Source of the DNA: DATKRB01 sp036501425
Lineage (GTDB): Bacteria; Actinomycetota; Acidimicrobiia; Acidimicrobiales; RAAP-2
Length of the DNA: 19,088 nucleotides
NCBI GenBank assembly: GCA_036501425.1
Contig: DASYAI010000006.1
Coordinates: 1 to 19,088, forward strand
Reading direction: 5' to 3'
The number at the start of each line of letters is the position of its first letter. Position 1 is the first letter of the stretch. The notes under the pieces were generated by a model, which worked only from the letters and a program-made list of their open reading frames with translations, was not told where the DNA came from and searched no databases. Below, in pieces: positions 15,395 through 19,088 of the stretch. Position numbers and translations under genes: made by a program.

Positions 15395-16444
15395 TCAGGC
15401 GATGGTGACGGCCGGGTCCAAAAAGACGTCCTGGACGGCGCGGATCAGCGCCGCACCCTCGTCGATCGGTCGTTGAAAGGCCTTGCGACCGACGATCAAC
15501 CCGGTTCCGCCGGCCCGCTTGTTGATCACCGCAGTGCGCACCGCCTGGGCGAGGTCGCTCTCGCCCTTGGACTCGCCGCCCGAATTGATCAGCCCGATCC
15601 GCCCGGCGTAGCAGTTGACCACCTGCCAGCGGGTCAAGTCGATCGGATGCTCGGTGGTGAGGGTGTCGTACACCCGGTCGTCGGTCCGGCCGAAGCCGAT
15701 CGCCCGATAGCCCCCGTTGTTCTCGGGCTGCTTCTGCTTGATCAGGTCGGCCTCGATGGTCACGCCCAGGTGGTTGGCCTGGCCGGTGAGGTCGGCCGCG
15801 AGGTGGTAGTCGGTACCGTCGTGGACGAAGCCCGGATTGCGCAGGTAGCACCAGAGCACGGTGAACAGCCCCAGGGCGTGGGCCTGGGCGAACGCCTCGC
15901 TCACCTCGTGCAGCTGGCGGTCGGACTGCTCGGACCCGAAGTAGATGGTGGCCCCGACGCCCACCGCCCCGAGGTCGGCGGCCTGGCGCACCGACGCGAA
16001 CAGCACCTGGTCGTAGGTGTTCGGGTAATGCAGGAAGTCGTTGTGGTTGAGCTTGACGATGAACGGCACCTTGTGCACGTAGCGCCGGGCCACCGCGCCC
16101 AGGGTGCCGAGGGTCGTGGCGATGGCGCTGCACTCACCGGCGAGCGCCAGGTCGACCAGGCGGGCCGGGTCGAAGTAGGCGGGGTTCTTGGAGAAGCTGG
16201 CCGCCGCGGAGTGCTCGATGCCCTGGTCGACCGGCAGGATCGAGAGGTACCCGGTCCCGCCCAGCCGGCCGGCGCCGAACACGCTCCCCAGGTTGCGCAG
16301 CACCGTCGGAGAACGATCCGAGTCCCTCAGCACCCGATCGAGGTAATCGGGGCCCGGAAGCACGAGGTCCTCGGCCGGGAACGCCTTGGCCTGGTGGGTG
16401 AGCAGCGACTCGGCCTCGTCGCCCAGGAGCTGTTGGAGGTCCAT
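15395..16444 (-). CDS. fbaB: Class I fructose-bisphosphate aldolase, FbaB type
   Basis: FbaB interconverts fructose-1,6-bisphosphate with glyceraldehyde-3-phosphate and dihydroxyacetone phosphate by a Schiff-base mechanism. The 349-residue protein aligns from memory along its whole length with E. coli FbaB: LPGPDYLDRVL (29-39), GTGYLSILPVDQGIEHSA (63-80), PFIVKLNHND (127-136), YPNTYDQVLFASV (140-152), GATIYFGSE (164-172), ADLTGQANHLG (217-227), ADLIKQKQPENNGGY (232-246, containing the probable catalytic lysine, K236 or K238), INSGGESKGESDL (286-298) and GRKAFQRP (319-326), ending in VTIA like the family. The ATG at 16442-16444 matches the family N-terminus and lies 7 nt after TAGGCT. The upstream TPR gene's stop codon lies inside that -10 box. 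Confidence 0.96.
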   Translation of the reverse strand: MDLQQLLGDEAESLLTHQAKAFPAEDLVLPGPDYLDRVLRDSDRSPTVLRNLGSVFGAGRLGGTGYLSILPVDQGIEHSAAASFSKNPAYFDPARLVDLALAGECSAIATTLGTLGAVARRYVHKVPFIVKLNHNDFLHYPNTYDQVLFASVRQAADLGAVGVGATIYFGSEQSDRQLHEVSEAFAQAHALGLFTVLWCYLRNPGFVHDGTDYHLAADLTGQANHLGVTIEADLIKQKQPENNGGYRAIGFGRTDDRVYDTLTTEHPIDLTRWQVVNCYAGRIGLINSGGESKGESDLAQAVRTAVINKRAGGTGLIVGRKAFQRPIDEGAALIRAVQDVFLDPAVTIA

Positions 16445-16451
16445 GCCCCCG

Positions 16452-16457
16452 AGCCTA
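16452..16457 (-). promoter_or_regulatory. -10 box of fbaB, containing the upstream stop codon
   Basis: Minus-strand TAGGCT is followed by cgggggc (7 nt) and ATG, predicting a leaderless fbaB mRNA. Its first three bases (16455-16457) are the TAG stop codon of the TPR gene, so a coding signal and a promoter signal are superimposed. Confidence 0.55.
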
Positions 16458-18320
16458 GTGCTCTGGACCCGACCGTCCCCTGGTGACAGGCCCTGGCCGC
16501 TCCTTGGCGACAGGCCGCTGGCGACGGGAGCGACGGGGGCGCTCGGGGCCCAGTCCCTCAAGGCGCTCGGAGGCGTCGTAGGCCTCCGGATCGGCTCGTG
16601 CCACTCGCCCGAACAGCTCGCGGGCCCGGGGCATGTCGCCCGCCCGCTCGTAGAGATCACCCAGCGCGTACCACTGCCGCAGGTGGCGATCCGCCGGGTT
16701 GCGCAGCGCCTTGGCCGCTCCGCTGCCCGCCAGTAGGGCGATGGCCCCGGTCAGGTCACCTCCGTCGGCCAGGGTACCGGCGGCCACCATGCGCGCCTCG
16801 GCCAGGATGTCGGCGCCCGGCGAGCGGCGACGCAGCTCGGACCACTGCTCGGACACCCGGGCTCGGCGCCCCAGGGCCCGGTAGCTGTCCATCAGGGCTG
16901 GGACGTGGTCAGTGCCGTCGCCGAGGGCGCTCAGCGCCTCGAGATGACGGACCGCGTCGCGCCACCGTCCGCTTCGGTAGGCCGCCAGCCCTGCCAGCTC
17001 GCGGACCGCTTGGACCCCGGGCGCCTCGTCGGCGACCAGCTTCGCCCCCCGGGCGGCGTCCGAATAGCGGCCGCGGTCGTACGCCACGACCGCCTCCTCC
17101 ATGGTGGCGACCAGGGTCTCGCGGTGGCGGGCAGTGGCGGTCACGGCCGCCTTGCGGATCTGGGTGGCCACGTCGGCCGGCAGCGACCCGGGCCGGCCTC
17201 CGGCGGGAGCCGGCGGAACACCGAGAGCACCGCGGGAACGGCCCCCGGCACCCGGCGCCGGCCCTCGGCGGGACCCCTTCTGGGAGGGCCCACCCCGCCG
17301 CACCGGCTGCTCGCTGTCGTCCCATTCCGACGCCCCGTCGCTTCGCTCCCACCGGGCCGGCGGGGGCGGCGGGGGTGACGATCGACGGGGCTCATCGCGG
17401 GCCGGGCCTGACTCGCGAACCTGACTGGCCCCCCGTCGCGCCACGCTGCCCCATCGCCCGCTTGGCATCGACCCCGCCCGAGGGCCGCGGTCCCACCCGG
17501 CGCCCTGGTCCCGCGTGGACTCCGAGGACTTGCGCTGCCCGAACGGCTCTCGACGTGGCGCCCCCCGATCGGTCGGCCGGCGCTCCGAACCTCTGTAGCC
17601 CGGCCTGCCCCGATCGGGCCCATCGCGCTGCGGTGGGCGACGATCCGGCGCGCCGCCGGTCGCGCCGGGTTCGGAGGGCCGACGCGCCCACGCCCCCCGA
17701 TCGGATGCCCTCTGGCCCGACGGGCGCCGATCCGGAGCCCGTCGATCCCCACCCGGAAACGGTCGCGCCCCGCCGCCCGAGGGGCTCGGACGGCCCGTTC
17801 GGCCGCCCGAAGCCGGGGGTCGGGAGGACGGCGGCCGGGTCGACGATCCCGACCACGGCGGCCGCGCCGGCCGGTCGTCGGGGCGACCTCGGCCTGGGGA
17901 CGCCGGCCGGTCACCGCGCCAGGGTCGACTGTCGCCGCCGGACCGGCTGACCGGACGCGGCGATCGCCGGTCAGGACGCCCGCCAGCGTCCGTGGGACGC
18001 CTGGCCGGAGCCCGATCCCGCCAGGTCTCGCCCGGCGTGCCGTCGGCCCCCGAGCGCGGTGGACGGCTCGGCGTACGACGTGGAGACGCCCCGGCAGCGC
18101 CGCGCTGCCCGGCAGCGCCGCCCGCGCCGCCCGGACGGTTGCGCCACCGTTCCTCCTGCTGGGCTCCGCCCTTGGGCACTCGCCGGCGCGGCGGGCCGCC
18201 ACGGTCGCCGCGGCCGCCAGCATCGGGACGGCCCCCGGTGCGACCGGTCGATGAGCCCTCGCGGCGACCAGGCTCGCCCGACCCTTCCGTCTCCGGCCAA
18301 CGAGGGGGGTTCCGGGCCAC
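16455..18320 (-). CDS. TPR protein with long Arg/Pro/Gly-rich disordered N-terminus
   Basis: The 621-residue protein has two parts. Residues 1 to about 388 are extremely rich in Arg, Pro, Gly, Ser and Asp, with loosely repeated elements such as RRPSGQR, DRGAPRR and RRPTDRG, and almost no hydrophobic residues. This part is presumably disordered and strongly basic, like RNA-binding RG/RGG tails. Residues about 389-595 are helical TPR-like repeats (AYDRGRYSDAARGAKLVADEAP, LAAYRSGRWRDAVRHLEAL, WYALGDLYERAGDMPRARELFGRVARADPEA), and a short basic tail follows. TPR domains mediate protein contacts; no enzymatic motif is seen. GTG at 18318-18320 is chosen because TACACT lies 5 nt upstream; longer in-frame versions would run into the rRNA terminator and 5S gene. 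The gene is directly downstream of the rRNA operon. The exact function is unknown, and the low-complexity half rests on frame continuity. Confidence 0.8.
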   Translation of the reverse strand: MARNPPRWPETEGSGEPGRREGSSTGRTGGRPDAGGRGDRGGPPRRRVPKGGAQQEERWRNRPGGAGGAAGQRGAAGASPRRTPSRPPRSGADGTPGETWRDRAPARRPTDAGGRPDRRSPRPVSRSGGDSRPWRGDRPASPGRGRPDDRPARPPWSGSSTRPPSSRPPASGGRTGRPSPSGGGARPFPGGDRRAPDRRPSGQRASDRGAWARRPSEPGATGGAPDRRPPQRDGPDRGRPGYRGSERRPTDRGAPRREPFGQRKSSESTRDQGAGWDRGPRAGSMPSGRWGSVARRGASQVRESGPARDEPRRSSPPPPPPARWERSDGASEWDDSEQPVRRGGPSQKGSRRGPAPGAGGRSRGALGVPPAPAGGRPGSLPADVATQIRKAAVTATARHRETLVATMEEAVVAYDRGRYSDAARGAKLVADEAPGVQAVRELAGLAAYRSGRWRDAVRHLEALSALGDGTDHVPALMDSYRALGRRARVSEQWSELRRRSPGADILAEARMVAAGTLADGGDLTGAIALLAGSGAAKALRNPADRHLRQWYALGDLYERAGDMPRARELFGRVARADPEAYDASERLEGLGPERPRRSRRQRPVAKERPGPVTRGRSGPEH

Positions 18321-18325
18321 GGCAG

Positions 18326-18331
18326 AGTGTA
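18326..18331 (-). promoter_or_regulatory. -10 box of the TPR gene (leaderless)
   Basis: Minus-strand TACACT is followed by ctgcc (5 nt) and GTG. The spacing is slightly short compared with the others here but still fits a leaderless start. It lies between the rRNA terminator hairpin and the gene. Confidence 0.45.
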
Positions 18332-18391
18332 GGCGGCCCGGACCGCTCCGCCCGCCCCGAACCCTGGCTCCACTCCACGGCGTCCGGACGC

Positions 18392-18424
18392 GACGAGGAC
18401 CACCGAAAAACGGTGGTCCTCGTC
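18392..18424 (-). terminator. Strong terminator hairpin of the rRNA operon
   Basis: Perfect 14-bp arms (gacgaggaccaccg at 18392-18405 and its complement at 18411-18424) surround a 5-nt homopolymer loop. It begins 9 nt past the 3' end of the 5S gene. On the transcribed strand the U-run is in the loop and no U-tract follows, so release may rely on the stem or on Rho. Confidence 0.8.
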
Positions 18425-18432
18425 CAAAGAAA

Positions 18433-18550
18433 TCCCGGCGGCGTCCTACTCTCCCAGGGGGCCTCCCCCCAAGTACCATCGGCGCTGGCGGGCTTAACTG
18501 CCGTGTTCGGAATGGGAACGGGTGTTTCCCCGCCGCCATGGCCACCGGAA
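18433..18550 (-). rRNA. rrf: 5S ribosomal RNA
   Basis: Minus-strand sequence shows the conserved 5S elements in order: GGTGGCCATGGCG..., CCCGTTCCCATTCCGAACACG, GCAGTTAAGCCC, CAGCGCCGATGGTACT and GGGAGAGTAGGAC. The ends were set by helix I pairing of TTCCGGTGGC at the 5' end with GCCGCCGGGA at the 3' end. The length is about 118 nt. It follows the 23S gene on the same strand. Confidence 0.96.
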
Positions 18551-18553
18551 ACT

Positions 18554-18603
18554 GTGCGCTCGCCGGCCCCGCACGCGGCGACGACCGGCAGTGGGGCGCG
18601 CAC
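18554..18603 (-). other. Imperfect hairpin in the 23S-5S spacer
   Basis: The spacer of about 94 nt contains arms gtgcgc/gcgcac (18554-18559, 18598-18603) continuing inward as gcccc/ggggc (18566-18570, 18593-18597) with an internal bulge. A stem here could mark an RNase processing site releasing 5S from the precursor. The fold is read by eye. Confidence 0.35.
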
Positions 18604-18644
18604 CAGCGCATCCCTCGAGCGTTCCAGAGCGAGCACGAGCAAGT

Positions 18645-19088
<444 letters not shown>

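Overview
The window is high-GC (roughly 70% G+C), densely packed DNA from an actinobacterium. The block gcvH - garA-like FHA - ftsR-like MerR - bifunctional nuclease, with a pgsA-type gene nearby, is the arrangement I recall from mycobacteria and corynebacteria. The long low-complexity insertions and the gene set fit a deep-branching or uncultured lineage such as Acidimicrobiia, but that placement is inference. I see no phage, IS element, CRISPR array, tRNA or defence island. Most of the window is housekeeping DNA, and its interest lies in promoter architecture and unusual protein domains.

Layout. (1) 23-1852: thiG (-) and thiD (+), thiamine synthesis, diverge from a 39-bp gap that is almost entirely a perfect inverted repeat with mirror-image promoters and start codons. 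(2) 1914-3329 (-): a multi-pass membrane protein resembling GT87/DUF2029 glycosyltransferases. (3) 3558-4720 (-): a bifunctional-nuclease family protein coupled by a 4-bp overlap to a DUF4232 lipoprotein. (4) 4884-7609 (-): gcvH, a zinc-ribbon GarA-like FHA protein and an FtsR-like MerR regulator whose two domains are separated by a disordered linker of about 320 residues. (5) 7710-10852 (-): a PgsA-like phosphatidyltransferase overlapping a nucleotidyltransferase / left-handed beta-helix / phosphomannomutase-like fusion. (6) 10988-12199 (+): a DUF1015 protein behind a GC-rich repeat cluster. (7) 12236-15141 (-): korAB, 2-oxoacid:ferredoxin oxidoreductase. (8) 15395-16444 (-): fbaB, class I fructose-bisphosphate aldolase. 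(9) 16455-18320 (-): a TPR protein with a very long Arg/Pro/Gly-rich N-terminus. (10) 18433-19088 (-): the 5S gene and the 3' end of the 23S gene, with a strong terminator hairpin after 5S.

A recurrent theme is leaderless expression. Seven of the thirteen protein genes have a TANNNT -10 box placed 5-7 nt before the start codon (thiG, thiD, bifunctional nuclease, gcvH, pgsA, fbaB, TPR gene), so transcription should begin at or next to the start codon. The others use a visible Shine-Dalgarno (DUF1015, korA, ftsR, GT87-like) or a stop/start overlap (DUF4232, nucleotidyltransferase fusion, korB); only the FHA gene has no clear initiation signal. Metabolically the window joins thiamine synthesis, a TPP enzyme at the 2-oxoglutarate node (KorAB), a GarA-like candidate regulator of that node, glycolysis/gluconeogenesis (FbaB), and cell-envelope lipid and sugar-nucleotide synthesis.
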